Part shown: piece after piece, positions 22,714 to 33,699 of the stretch
Layout: every line of letters starts with the position of its first letter
How positions within the stretch are numbered: the stretch's first letter is position 1
Assembly: GCA_023014365.1 (NCBI GenBank)
Contig: JAEBUN010000011.1
Span: 186,001-250,000, forward strand
Origin: Lepiota brunneoincarnata
Lineage: Eukaryota; Basidiomycota; Agaricomycetes; Agaricales; Agaricaceae
Length of the DNA: 64,000 bases
Reading direction: 5' to 3'
The notes under the pieces: model-generated
Told to the model about the DNA's origin: nothing
Database searches by the model: none
The model's input: the letters and a program-made list of their open reading frames with translations, nothing else
Program-made: the position numbers and the translations under genes

Positions 22714-24178
22714 ATGACAAACATGTCTTTGCTGCAGTTAGGTCACCCAGGCAACAGCATGACCTGTATTCAACATCTCTCACTCAAGTCACTCTCTCTT
22801 TCCCCTCAAAGTTTCCCTCAGTCTTTTCCTTACTCACCTGGAGTTGTAGTGCCAGTTTTATGAAGTTGAGAAGATGGGCTGTGGTCATTTCCCCGATGCA
22901 CCTCACCCTTATTATATTGGAGTTGTATACTCTTCCCTTCAACAGAGCAATGGTGGTGGAGAAGAGAAGTGTGGTAGAAAATAGCAACCTAGAGGTTTCC
23001 TCCTAGTAAATGGAGAAAGCTGCCCCTGGGGGGTGGAAGAACTTGTTGCAGTCAAGCGGATGCCTGTTTTGTATGCATCCATAGTGGCAGCAGAGCACAT
23101 TATTTGTCATTCACACCAGGGTGGTGGGCAGTACAGAGCTTGGCATTGTGACTTGCTTGTTCTTGAAACATAATGCCTAACTTGTTACTGTGGACTTTGG
23201 GTTGATTCATGGACTGTGACTTCATCCACCATCCTGGGAACTATTTCATCTAGGGGCAGAGGGAGTCCAGTCTGGCTCCTGCACTGGCAAATTTCCAACC
23301 CAGAGAGTGGCAGTTCTGCTAAACTGATAAAGAGTTCAGCATATGTCTGGACCTAGGTCAGCTTATCATATATTACCCTCCCAGTCCAAAAACAAGCAAG
23401 TCACAATGCCAAGCTCCATACCACCCACCACCCTGGTGCAAATGACAAATAATGTGCTTGGCCACCATCATGGATGTGTACAAAATAGGCACCCACTTGA
23501 CTGCAACAAGCTTTTCCACCCCCATGGGCAGCTTTTTCCATTTACTAGGAGGAAACCTCTAGGTTGCTATTTTCTACCACACTTCTCTTCTCCACCACCA
23601 TTGCTCTGCTGAAGGGAAGAGTATATGACTCCAATATAATAAGGGCAAGGTGCATTGGGGAAATAACCACAGCCCATCTTCCCAACCTCATAGAACTGGC
23701 ACCACAACTCCAGGTGAGTAAGGGAAAGACTGAGGGAAACTTTGAGGGGAAAGAGAGAGTGACTTGAGCAAGAGATGTTGAATACAGGTCATGCTGTTGC
23801 CTGGGTGACCTAACTGCAGCAGAGATGTAAGGGGACTGGCATCATATGCTCTGCGTCACACTCCCCCTTACACAAGGTACTCCTAGGGATCTGTGGTTGG
23901 ACATCTGGGCTCGGCCTTCCTAGCCGATGCCCAATGCTTGAGCCTGGTCTCAGCCTTCGGCCACCCCCATCCCCAAGCCCGATCTGCAGGCAGCTTCTTA
24001 CTATTAGTTGTTTGTTTATTGTTTGCACGTGTTATTACTGGTAGCTATTGTAGTGTTTGGTTACCCAGTCTGTGCACAGACCACTATGTACATATATAGT
24101 GTGGGTGGCAATTGTAAATCGCCATCTGAATATCAACTTGGTTCTAGTGCCATATCCTCCCCTAACAAGAGACATGTT
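22714..24178. mobile_element. 1.46-kb insertion with short inverted ends and an internal palindrome
   Basis: Ends ACAAACATGTCTTTG and CAAGAGACATGTTTGT are inverted. The right arm around 27630-27640 lacks the block and reads directly from CAGAGCTTCTAAT into ACTGCCATTTGC. Inside, 22736-23170 and 23385-23820 are inverted copies of each other with about 215 bp between them, each holding the frame MLFSTTLLFSTTIALLKGRV. That frame has no recognisable family. The element class is unknown, and the flanking duplication is unclear (TAATG/TACTG at best). Confidence 0.6.
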
Positions 24179-24303
24179 TGTTACTGCCATTTGCATAATT
24201 GCGTGAACACCAAAAAAAATTTCAACCTATCACCTGATGATGTGCCTGTCCAAACAAAGTGATGAGCTGTCACACCCTCATAGGCTGGCCATCATTACCT
24301 CCA

Positions 24304-25343
24304 ATGACAGCAGCAATCTCAGAAGATCTGAAACACAGGATTGTGAAATGGTATTATAAAGACCAACTCACTGTGCGCAATATCTCTCTCGATGCACAGT
24401 GCTCTGTTGGCCTTGTTTTGAAAGTCCTCCAAAACTATTGTGACTATGGCAAAGTCAACAATCCATTCAGTTGTCGTACTGGTCACCCATCATACCTTAG
24501 TGAAGCGGATTTAGCCTACCTGGATGCAATCATCTCTGCCAACCCTTCCCTCTTCCTTGATGAAATACAAGAAAAGCTTGCAAGTGTACGAGGAGTTCAT
24601 GTCTCTATTGCCTCTATTTCACAAGCTCTTACTTCACTGAATCTCACCCACAAGTCCATCACAAAACAAGCAGCAGAACAGGATGAGGAGCTGCGCACCA
24701 TATGGGAGGCAATGATGGCACAGTACAATGATCCAGATGTGTTCATTTGCCTGGATGAAAGTGCTGTGGATGATAGGACAGGCCAATGATTGCATGGCTG
24801 GTCTCAGAGAGGGAAGCCATGTGTTCGTCATATGAGCTTCCTTCGTGGAGTGCGGCACTCAATTCTTCCTGCTTTGACTACTGATGGTATCATAGCTTTG
24901 GATATATTTGAGGGTTTGGTTACAAAGGAAAGGTTCCTGACATTTCTGCATGAGAAAGTGGTGTGTCTTTATACATCCTGTGGTCCTTCTTCAATCACCA
25001 AGCACAAAACAAGGCCCCCCAGTTAAACCCATATCCTGGCAAGAGGAGTGTTGTCATCATGGACAATTGTTCCATCCATCATGATGAAGATATCCGTGAG
25101 CTTATTGAAGATCAGTGTGGTATGTGCTCCTACCCTTCCTTGTAACCTAAGATATATTGTCATCTCACAGGTGCTCGCTTGATATACCTTCCACCATACT
25201 CTCCTGACTTCAACCCAATCGAAGAAGCATTTTCGGCCCTCAAAGCATCTCTACATCGTAATGAACATCATTTCACAACACTAGACCAACTCCCTTATCT
25301 AGTTTCGCTGGCAGTTGCTGAAATTATGGCTGATGATGCTTGA
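24304..25343 (+). pseudogene. Tc1/mariner-type transposase relic
   Basis: The frame from ATG 24304 (MTAAISEDLKHRIVKWYYKD) shows a helix-turn-helix N-terminus (SVGLVLKVLQNYCDYGKV) and a second DNA-binding part (LSEADLAYLDAIISANPSLF). The DDE catalytic triad is visible: Asp in FICLDESAVDD, Asp in SVVIMDNCSIHHDED, Glu in YSPDFNPIEEAFSALK. Two short introns are likely, at ~24960 (GTGTGT) and ~25117 (GTATGT...CACAG). An in-frame TGA at 24787-24789 replaces what is normally an arginine just before HGWSQRG, consistent with CGA->TGA, so the copy should be inactive. It sits in the core between the long inverted arms, next to a minus-strand gene. Stop at 25341-25343. Confidence 0.8.
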
Positions 25344-25510
25344 GGTTGGTTTGTGGACTGTGGGTATTTGTAAAACATTAATCAATAGATTCGATAAAGT
25401 AAATGATAGCAAATGAGTGTCCATTTTACTATGACTATTTTTGTATGAGAAAAGAAACAATAAATAGAATGAGGGTGTACTGTAAATGACGGAGAAGTGG
25501 TTGTAAAAAT

Positions 25511-27251
25511 CTAGCGGTGCCTTTGAGCCCTCTTCACTTCTACCTTCCCAGACCATTCCTGAGAAAACTTCTTGAGGCTATAGACCTCACCTTCTGCAAG
25601 ACCAGTGAGCTCCTGAAGTCGGTGAACACTCACGCTGGCTTCATGGATAACATCTGGGGTATAGCGAGCATTTTGAAGCTGATCACAGGCTATCGACAGG
25701 ACATCTGATGAAATTTTTTTTGCATGACCGAATGCATCAAGGAATGTTGCAAGCTCATCTTCGACAGGTGGAGGAGGAGAGGAGGGATGAACAGGGCTGG
25801 AAGGTGGTGTTGAGCAACGGTGCGACTTGGACATTGATGTTGTCATGTTCTGTGCCATCATCGTCATAAGAGGAACCATGGTGCCAAGCAGAAGTGTTGT
25901 AGCCGCTGAGGTATCAGCTGGACTATCAGCCTCCCGTAATCCTGGACCGGAGCACCCACAAACCTTTGTGGAAGTTGATGGTGCTAATTTGCTGCCCACC
26001 CAGGCTTCAACGAGCTTCTCAGGTGGAGGATCAGTCGCAATGCATACTTTGGCAACCTGTAAAGGATACTGTTACTGATGCACTCAATATTAATAAAATA
26101 TGACCTACCACTGCTTGGCCCCATGCTTCGAGACAGAAACGGCTCATTTGAACATGTTCAGCATCAGCAGTGACAAAACAAGTCCCGTGTTCTTGGCATG
26201 CATGAGCTTGCTTGATTTCATCGATGGCATGTCCCACAGCAATCTGATCAGAGGAGAACATGTCAACATTTGGTACCTTATATTTAGAAGATGAGAAAAG
26301 TATGTGTTGGAAATAGAGGTCAACATACATGTGTGCCACACGTGAGTTCGAGATGGTCCCCATCATGTAAACAGGAGTGCGGAGACAATGCCTATTATTA
26401 GATTAGTGAAGTATGCCAGTGGTCAAGTTGAATCACCCACGCATTTGTGGTTCTTGAAGCCTGCCATTGTATCAAGATCGAAAGCAACACAGATGGTGTT
26501 GAGCTTGCTTTTGGGCTGCAAAATAAATTTGCAAAGTTGATCCCAGAGCATTTTCCAGTCTTGATCATCTTGTATGACCAGAGCTTGAGTCTTCCCACCA
26601 CTATAAGATAGGTGAGCGGATGTAGACGGAATTAATTGCCAGAGACTCACACAGATCCTGACCACCAAATACGCATGCCAGGTCCACTGGCCGGTCCCGG
26701 AATATACACATTTTGATAGTTGTGAGCAGTAAGCGCAGCGGTGATAAACTTGCCACGAGGTAGTCAGAGCAACTTGACCTGATCGGGAGTGTTCTTCAAC
26801 TCACTGAACTTTTTTGCTTGTGTGCTTTGCCCCTTAGGTTGTATTTTGGTCCATTCAACAGGTGACAAGAATATAAAAGACAAAATCATCAACTGTGGAT
26901 ATTGTCAGCAGTGGTAGCTAGAGCTAGTTCTGCATAAAATTGAACCTGAGGGTGAAACTGTGGGAGTGTCTTCACATGGAGTGGATGCAGTTGTTTCATC
27001 AGCGAAATTTGCATCTTGTCCGCCAGCAGCACCACCTGCAAGCCATGATGAGCAATATCTCGAGAACAGACTGCATAGAATTTCAACCTTGTTGGAGGGT
27101 GGCTTGAACCATCGCTCGAAGCCGCAAGATATTCAGGCATTCCAGGCAAATGGTAAGGACGTGCCAAATGGGGAGCCAGGGTCAGCAGAACAACAAGCTC
27201 ATGGAAGGAACTTCCCTGATTGGGGTCATCCAGTGTAGTACGGTTGGGCAT
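25511..27251 (-). pseudogene. Uncharacterised multi-exon gene beside the transposase, one nonsense codon
   Basis: Exons read from MPNRTTLDDPNQGSSFHELV at 27251, through PVEWTKIQPKGQSTQAKKFS, KFITAALTAHNYQNVYIPGP...RIWWSGSV, SYSGGKTQALVIQDDQDWKM, FDLDTMAGFKNHK, and YKVPNVDMFSSDQIAVGHAI...HVQMSRFCLEAWGQAV. The end is PPPEKLVEAW...LATFLDAFGHAKK...RAQRHR at 25511. Introns have good GT-AG ends. An in-frame TGA at 26764-26766, between QVKLL and LPRGKF, is explained by TGG->TGA. The C-terminal 160 residues are Ser/Pro/Met-rich, then helical. The N-terminal half resembles abundant agaricomycete proteins of unknown function. Its place beside the transposase, between inverted arms, suggests transposon-associated cargo. 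Confidence 0.55.
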
Positions 27252-27532
27252 CTTGCAGGGAAGTGGAAGACAAAAGAATGACTAGAGGTGAGTGGAGAGC
27301 TTCTCACATCTTGGACGACCTTTATATGTTTCGACCTTGCGAGACCCGATGCTAGTGCAGCTGGATATGCTCCGAAATATTGCACTAGTTTCTGCAGTGG
27401 CGTAAGAGCAAACTAACGGATCTTGGTCCCATAGAAGACATATAAGCCATTTGAGTCAATAATGTCGTACATTTGTCGGGAAGGGGAGAGCATGAAGTGT
27501 CAATGAAAGCTCTTTGCTGGCAGATCAAAGGA

Positions 27533-30500
27533 TTGATGTGACAACTTGTCACTTTGTTTGGCCAGGCACGTCATCAGGTGATCGGTTGAAATTTTTTTCG
27601 GTGTTCATGCAATTATGCAAATGGCAGTATTAGAAGCTCTGGTATCTGCTGTATTGTATATTCAGCCCTGGACTGACAGGAAATTGATTCAGCTGAGGAT
27701 AGTGGACCATCGGTTTTTGACAGAAATGAGTGATCCTATATTCAAAGGGTTGGCACCAGTGCAGATGCACATGCAGATCCAACTCTGGTGAGCTGGTTCT
27801 TGGTTTGCTTTGGTTGTTGTGACTTAACTATTTGCTAGACTGGTCAAGCATGTATAGAATCAAATCAGCAGACCTCATGCATCATCCAGCATGCTGGAAG
27901 TAGTGGCCAAAGCTACATGAGAATTGACTCTGAGCTGACACACTAATCATTACAAATATGGTATGAAATTCTAGTTATGCATCTGAATGAGTTCCATTCT
28001 GAGGGGTGGAGGGTGTTTGTGGAAGCAGTAAGAGGGGTGCTACAGATCAGTGATGGGCAAGTTACTAGCAAGCTGTTGAAAGCCACTGATCTAGCCAGTT
28101 GGCTTGATAGCTAAATAAAGTGCTAAGGTAGAAGCAAATCAGAGCCATTGAATGTCACATGGACAAGTGTGATTTTGTGTGACATTTGCCTTAAAAATCC
28201 TTCAAAACTTAGACATGGCCAAATAGACTATTTTCTTTCCCTAACTGTGTGAGAAGATACATTTTGAGAAACTTTAGGGAAGGAATTTGTGAAAATTGGC
28301 TCATGAACAATTTCTGAAGCAATAAGATTCAAACCCAGGACAATGGAGTTGATGCACATGATGCACTCAACATGCCGTGCTGAGCTTAATGGTCACGTTG
28401 CATCAAGGGTACCACAAAAAACAAGCAGCATGGGCAGCATGGAAATATCATGGCCATTGAGTTCTTCCTGATTCATTGATGAAGGACATGAAAGATGCAA
28501 ATATCTGATTTTCTCTCAGGATCTAGACTCTAATAATACGAGACTATGATATTCATATATTTATTACCACTAGGTTACAGTTACAGTACATCAACACTAA
28601 TTTACGCTTGTTATCTCGCTGCGCACACTATCTTCAAGGGTGTAAGATGGGCTTCAAGCTGCATCGAGCGCCGAGTCACGGACTTGTCACATCACCTGAC
28701 ATTCGATGGCTCCGGTTTACCTCTACCTTAGTAGTGATGGCTAAGGCAACGCTGCGCGGGAGCTAAGCTTTGATCTTACCCACACCTCAGAAAACCTATA
28801 CAAATACTCACCTAATTAGAAAAATAAATAGATAAAATATCAATTACTAGTATATATCTAATCAGCTTCGTTTTTCCACGATATCACACTAGCCATGAGC
28901 CAATTGGCTTTGATGGCTAGCCATCAAAAGCTATTGGCTTTGGATCAATAGCTGACACATTCTTGACTGGCTTGCCCATCACTGTTACAGATATCCGAGG
29001 AACAACCGTGGGTCCAGACTGGCTCTCCAAGGAGGCCAGCTCTTGGTGTGGCCTCGAGTACAGCAGCCAGCCTTCCTAAGGATGCCGGGGTGATTATCGG
29101 TGGGAAGAGCAGGAGCAGCCGTGGTATCTTGGGTATGACTAAGGGGGTGTGTGGGGATGGAGTGTTGATAAACGGTCAGGGTATGATGGATGGGTAACGC
29201 GATGAGATGTGGGGAGCACAGGGGATTGTTGATGAACGTCAGAATGGAAAGTAGTGTTACGGTGTAGGTGGCGGGGCCAATAGGGGGGGTGTATAGGGGA
29301 GGTTAGGGGAGGACGATGGAACTAAATGGGGAGAGGAGCGACGCCAGAAACCAGAAGGTAAGAACGGGCCGTGGCGGTGTCATGTTGTTATCAGAAGAAT
29401 TGAGACAAGACTTGACCGGAGGTAGATACCAGGCGACCAGATATCCGAACCTGGAAGAAGGGGATCCGATAAAGGCAGAGGGAAGAACTTAGACACGGTG
29501 AAGGGCAGTGATTATATTTGCCCTAAAATGGGTCCTCATGCCCCTAGCTTTGCCTCCCTACATGCTCTCCCATAAGGACACATACATATTGAATGGATCG
29601 CATTTGGCCCACTCTTCCAAAACCCGTTCTTACCGGGATTTGCTTTTTGAGGTCATTATATTTTTGCTTTTCTTACCAAGCGAGCTCCCTGTGGCTTGTC
29701 CTTATCTCTGTTCGTTATCGTCATCAGAAAAAATATGTCGGGGTAGAGATGGAAGGCAGATCCGGTCGTACTTCGTGTCGGACGAGTCAGTAGTTTCTTG
29801 TGGACGAGGTGGATCTTCGGACGCCTTTTGGTAGCCGTCCTTCTGCTCGACATGTTGTTAGCGATGGCTTAGGACATAGGACGGTTCAGGAGTACATTGG
29901 GATCGCTTAGCTTGCTGCTCATATTGTCCTTATATTCAGCTGTTAATTGGCGTAGAGATTGAGCTTGAAGATGGTCTATTCCTACAGACTTTGGGACGGA
30001 GTTTTGGAAGACAAGAAGGCTGTGATAATTTGTTGATAACCCACAAACGCTTCAGGGCCTGGGTATATATATTATGAATGTGTGGGCCCAAGGCCCAAAT
30101 AAGACCGGAAACTGTATGCCCATGGGGATCATACATCGGGGAACCAGGCGAACCGAAAGGTACGAAGAGCCACAGGACCTGATAATGATGTTCTACGATT
30201 GTTTCAACGGTTGGAGAAGACATGGAGTACACAAGCATCAGCACCTGGTAGCCATGACATAACACTCATCTGGACGGCTATGATTGGATTTCCAGTCATC
30301 TGTGTAGGATGGTTTTCAGAATTATGGTTATTTGCGGAAGTGAATATAGCTGTAATGGTCGAAAAACATAGTTAAAAAAAAAAAAAAATGTAAGAGCAAA
30401 GTGAGGATTGAACAATCACATTCAGGATGATCTTTCCATCCTTGGTTTTCGTCGTCAGATATTTGGCCGGCCAATGTTTGTGTCACCCAACAGTAGATGA

Positions 30501-30928
30501 AGATTTCAAGCCAGGATTTGCTCTGGACAAACGCGCCGAAAACTTCCAAGCAAAGTTGGTATTTCTGCGACCCCTGCGCATATTGATGATATGCAGATTT
30601 ATATCCAAGGTTCTGATGGGAGTGCTGTGCGGAGGTCCGTTTTCCGACCAGCCCGAATGTTCGAATTATGCCACTTCTAGCGGCAAGGGACGGTGCGTTT
30701 GAAGGCAGTTTGCGGTAAAGTGTGGTAACGCAGATGTACATCAAACTTGGGGTTTGATGCGAATATGTGAACCGGCTTCGCCCGTTCCCACTATGGGTAT
30801 TGCGCTGTCCTGTTCCGCGGGGGTACATTGATGCCACGGACAGTGGCTGGAGCTCTGGCAAGCAAATTTCCGTGTGGGAAACACCTGGCGGCGACTTACC
30901 GAAGACCTGGCCTGTCTTTGTGGTACTG
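27533..30928 (-). repeat. Right arm of the nested inverted repeat
   Basis: Reverse complement of 19893-24268 as described there, read from 30928 inward. It carries its own insertion (28048-28984). The part from 28993 outward keeps many CpG dinucleotides, while the part inside is CpG-poor, although both were once equivalent to the left arm. A 15-base A run lies at 30374-30388, absent from the left arm. Confidence 0.75.
28048..28984. mobile_element. 937-bp hAT-like non-autonomous element, 8-bp target duplication
   Basis: Ends CAGTGATGGGCAAG and CTTGCCCATCACTG are perfect 14-bp inverted repeats of the CAGTG type usual for hAT elements. Flanks CTACAGAT (28040-28047) and TTACAGAT (28985-28992) are an 8-bp duplication with one mismatch. 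The left arm (about 22288-22300 on the other strand) shows the empty site. No transposase is encoded. A CpG-rich patch (about 28535-28890) inside an otherwise CpG-poor element may be a younger nested insertion. Confidence 0.85.
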
Positions 30929-31335
30929 CGTTTGTTAAGCGGTACAAGCGTACTATTACTCCTATGGCAAAATTACAAATGAAGTTAGTGGCGGCCTATC
31001 ATGGCAAACATTCCTGGGGAGAGGTTTGCTACCCAGGAGGCTTACGAGGAGAACATGGCTAGGGAAAGGGCAAGGGGGTCTCCAAAAATATAAGTCGCCA
31101 GGTGTATGCATCATAGTGGGACTGACTGTGACTTAGTGGTTCATCTATCCTTCGGGTGAGGTTAAAACCGCAACCGTGACCGACTTAGCCCTACAGCGTC
31201 GGCGGTGCGTTATTTCTCAAACTGAGTCCCATATATAGTCCAATCATAGAATATCAACATCGACTCCCTGCTTGGGGGCCAGCATAAGCAGCCGGCTAAA
31301 TGTTCGGGTCAGTTTATAACCTGCGGAATTTTCCA
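30928..31335 (+). repeat. Left arm of second inverted pair (IR2)
   Basis: Inverted match to 32608-33000: GCGTTTGTTAAGCGGTACAA, GAGGCTTACGAGGAGAACAT, GTGGGACTGACTGTGACTTA, CGACTTAGCCCTACAG, ATATCAACATCGACTCCCTG, GTTCGGGTCAGTTT. Its outer edge abuts the end of the large right arm. It duplicates the last exon and 3' flank of the pseudogene at 32836-33690. Confidence 0.8.
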
Positions 31336-31862
31336 ACAGAATCAACACATGAGATGGCTATATTTGGACCGGTACGGTAGAACTTTCTAAGTATATACGC
31401 GAGAGCGATACCTCCATGGACAAGAAAAACCAGTCGTTTAAAATCCCTCAAAGACGAATGCCTGGTTTTCTGTGCCTTGAGCGGGCTCTAAGAAAATCTA
31501 AGAAAAGGAATAAATGAAGAAGCTGTGCCTTCGAGAAAGACAACGACGTACAGAATCCTGGAAAACTTCGTCACCCTTCCTGTCAGTCCACACGAGATCC
31601 TCATTCGGATAGTGGATCTACGGCGAGTCATGAACAGCACTAACATTAAACCAGTCCGTGAATCTCACCCGGTATGTCTTCCCCCCAGCTGGCTCGATAT
31701 ACCACTTCGTGAAACCATCAGAGAACCCCAAGACTGAATCTCCCTAGTGTATCAAGTCAATCACTCGTCATACTAAGAGTACACCTAGAGGTACGAACAA
31801 CTTCACCCCGAGCAAAGGCCGAATTTCTAGAGGCAGAATTGCGGATTCTATACCCCTCTCCT

Positions 31863-32204
31863 TCATGCGTCACTTCCCACTGGCAATTTAAAATCAGTCG
31901 CTGGGCTAGAAATGAAGTAGGCAGAAATTTCTACCATTGAATAGCCACCCGAAAACTGGGTGCTCATTGTAATGGCCGTCATCCACGGCCCTTGATGACC
32001 ACCCGGAAAGTTGTGGGCTCTGGTCCCGGAGGCCGGATTGGTAATTATGTACGTCCCTGGGGCGAGTTTCTATAACATCGACTTATACTAACTCGCGCCC
32101 ACTGCGGTATATGCCGGAACACGTACTTGGGTGCTGCTCACCACGGGACTTGAGGATACAAATGCAGCACACAAGGCAAGGAAAACAGAGTTGTAGATCA
32201 TCAT
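31863..32204 (-). CDS. Small secreted ricin-B/trefoil-like protein
   Basis: ATG at 32204 opens MMIYNSVFLALCAAFVSSSP, a signal peptide. The exon ends at 32127 on a GTACGT donor. A 57-nt intron (32126-32070) joins in phase to KLAPGTYIITNPASGTRAHN...GGHQGPW, and the frame ends at 31863. The mature part is about 70 residues. PGTYIITNPASGTR is the kind of first strand seen in fungal ricin-B-type (beta-trefoil) lectins and trefoil protease inhibitors, but one repeat only is present, so this is a very short member or a truncated copy. No cysteines are conserved in the second exon. A TATAAA box lies 58 bp upstream. The gene sits alone between the two IR2 arms. Confidence 0.6.
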
Positions 32205-32256
32205 TAGGAGAGAAAGGGAGTGAGGCTACGACCAGCTCGAGCAGCCGCCAAGTCAC

Positions 32257-32262
32257 TTTATA
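32257..32262 (-). promoter_or_regulatory. TATA box of the secreted lectin-like gene
   Basis: TATAAA on the minus strand, 53-58 bp before the ATG at 32204. No experimental support. Confidence 0.4.
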
Positions 32263-32607
32263 CGGCTGATAGTCCTCAAGGGTTTTGGGCGTGAAGGATT
32301 GAGATATGCCCTAGGCAGGTTGCACTTCTCTATATTTAGCCGCAGATGGGGTTCGCCAGCTTCCTCGATGCTGCTCCATGGGAGTACTCGTAAACTCCAT
32401 GGCAAGAAGTTCACCCTATAGACATTCGTTAACTGCTTCCCACGTCGTTGTCGATCTTCGGCAAGGCAGGGGAAATGTCGAGGTCCTGACTAACCTGCTA
32501 TAGCTCGGTGTAATTGTCGTGTCATATATTCGAGATTAACTTGTATAAGAACTAGTGTACCATAAATTCTGACCCGTCACTGCTCGCCTAGGCCGCTGTC
32601 ATTTGCA

Positions 32608-33000
32608 AAAATCCCGCAGGTTAGAAACTGACCGAACATTTTGCCGGCTTCATATGCTGGTCCCCGAGCAGGGAGTCGATGTTGATATTCTATTTATAGG
32701 ACCTAGTTGAGAAATAACGCACCGCCGACACTGTAGGGCTAAGTCGGTCACGGTTGCAGCTTTAAACCTCACCGGAAAGATCGACGAACCACCTAAGTCA
32801 CAGTCAGTCCCACTGTGATGCGTACACCTGGCGGCTTACATTTTTGGGGACCTCCTAGCCCTTGCCCTAGCCATGTTCTCCTCGTAAGCCTTCTCGGTAG
32901 CAAACCTCTCCTCGGGAACGGTTGCCGTGATAGGCCGCCGATAGCTTCATTTGTGAGTCCGCCCAGGAGTACCAGTACGCTTGTACCACTTAGCAAACGC
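32608..33000 (-). repeat. Right arm of second inverted pair (IR2)
   Basis: Reverse-complement partner of 30928-31335. This arm looks like the source copy, because the coding frame of the adjoining pseudogene (EERFATEKAYEENMARARAR) runs into it intact, while the left copy is frame-broken. Confidence 0.8.
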
Positions 33001-33690
33001 TTTACCTCCCTCAACCTTGAACGTCTACGGGTCATCCCCATTAGTATACTACTCCCAGCGAGCTTACCTACTCACCACTTCTCCATTCCCAGATGCTTCT
33101 TCATCTAACTTGTGCCGCATACCATTCACAGTAGTCGCTAGACCATTACCAATAAGAATTAGTAGGGAACAAACCAGTGTTATTCACGTACTCTGTTCAG
33201 TTGTGGTTCTCTCCAGACGTGGCACTAGTTCAAAGGAGACATCTTGCCACAACTGTTCGGCTCAGTCTCGGTCGCAGGAAGCCTCAGCTGATTTGGCTTC
33301 GGTGATGGCTTCGCGATTTGATTCGCCAAAGGGGTGGGTGCAGGGTGTCTCTGGGCATGTTGTCAAGCGGATTTCGGTGTAGATTTCGGCGAGGGCTGGG
33401 TTCGCACATCCTAATGTGGCATTGATAACTTCTTGGCTTGGTTACTCTGTCTTCCGAGTCGCGCTTTCTGAATTCGTCAAATACCCGCCAATCAAGCTCG
33501 CGGAGCCCCTCCTCACCGAGGGAACATTTGTCGTCCATAACAGTATATCCGCGGCCTCGTCGTTCTGTCGCGGAAATATCGGGAGATCATAACTTTCGGG
33601 GCCCGAAAAAACGTATAGCTGGTAGAGCGATGGTCATTTTACCAACGAAAGCTGCAGGCAAGTCAAAGAGTGGGTGGAGATTCGGCATAG
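32836..33690 (-). pseudogene. Uncharacterised gene with C-to-T nonsense codons
   Basis: Reading the minus strand: LYVFSGPESYDLPIFPRQND, LLWTTNVPSVRRGSASLIGG, EVINATLGCANPALAEIYTE, LTTCPETPCTHPFGESNREA, AEQLWQDVSFELVPRLERTT, then by a GTACGT intron to VNGMRHKLDEEASGNGEV, intron, TFKVEGGKAFAKWYKRTGTP, and finally EERFATEKAYEENMARARAR with TAA at 32836-32838. In-frame TAA at 33442-33444 and TGA at 33262-33264 and 32947-32949 interrupt an otherwise continuous frame; all fit C-to-T changes (CAA, CGA, CGA). I do not recognise the family. The 5' end is not found. The last ~150 bp of coding and the 3' flank are copied inverted at 30928-31335. Confidence 0.55.
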
Positions 33691-33699
33691 ACAAGAGTC

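Larger units (their letters stand above)
19893..24268 (+). repeat. Left arm of an ~11-kb nested inverted repeat
   Basis: Reverse-complement matches to 27533-30928 can be read in order: CAGTACCACAAAGAC (19893 with 30920), CAGAGCTCCAGCCACTGTCC, TCGGACTGGTAGG region, ATTCATAATATATATACCCA, CCCCTTCTTCCAGG (21825), ATCCTTAGGAAGGCTGGCTG (22235), CAGTCCAGGGCTGAATATAC (22671), and TGCCATTTGCATAATTGC (24184). Two blocks (21287-21594 and 22714-24178) are insertions absent from the other arm. Another stretch, 21640-21810, has internal repeats of TTACACCAGATA and is also unmatched. Arms appear about 80-85% identical by eye. The inner part of this arm is strongly CpG-poor. Confidence 0.75.

Noticed and set aside
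30374..30388. A run as the poly(A) tail of a LINE or processed copy
   Set aside because: No retroposed gene or target duplication adjoins it; it lies within the inverted-repeat arm.
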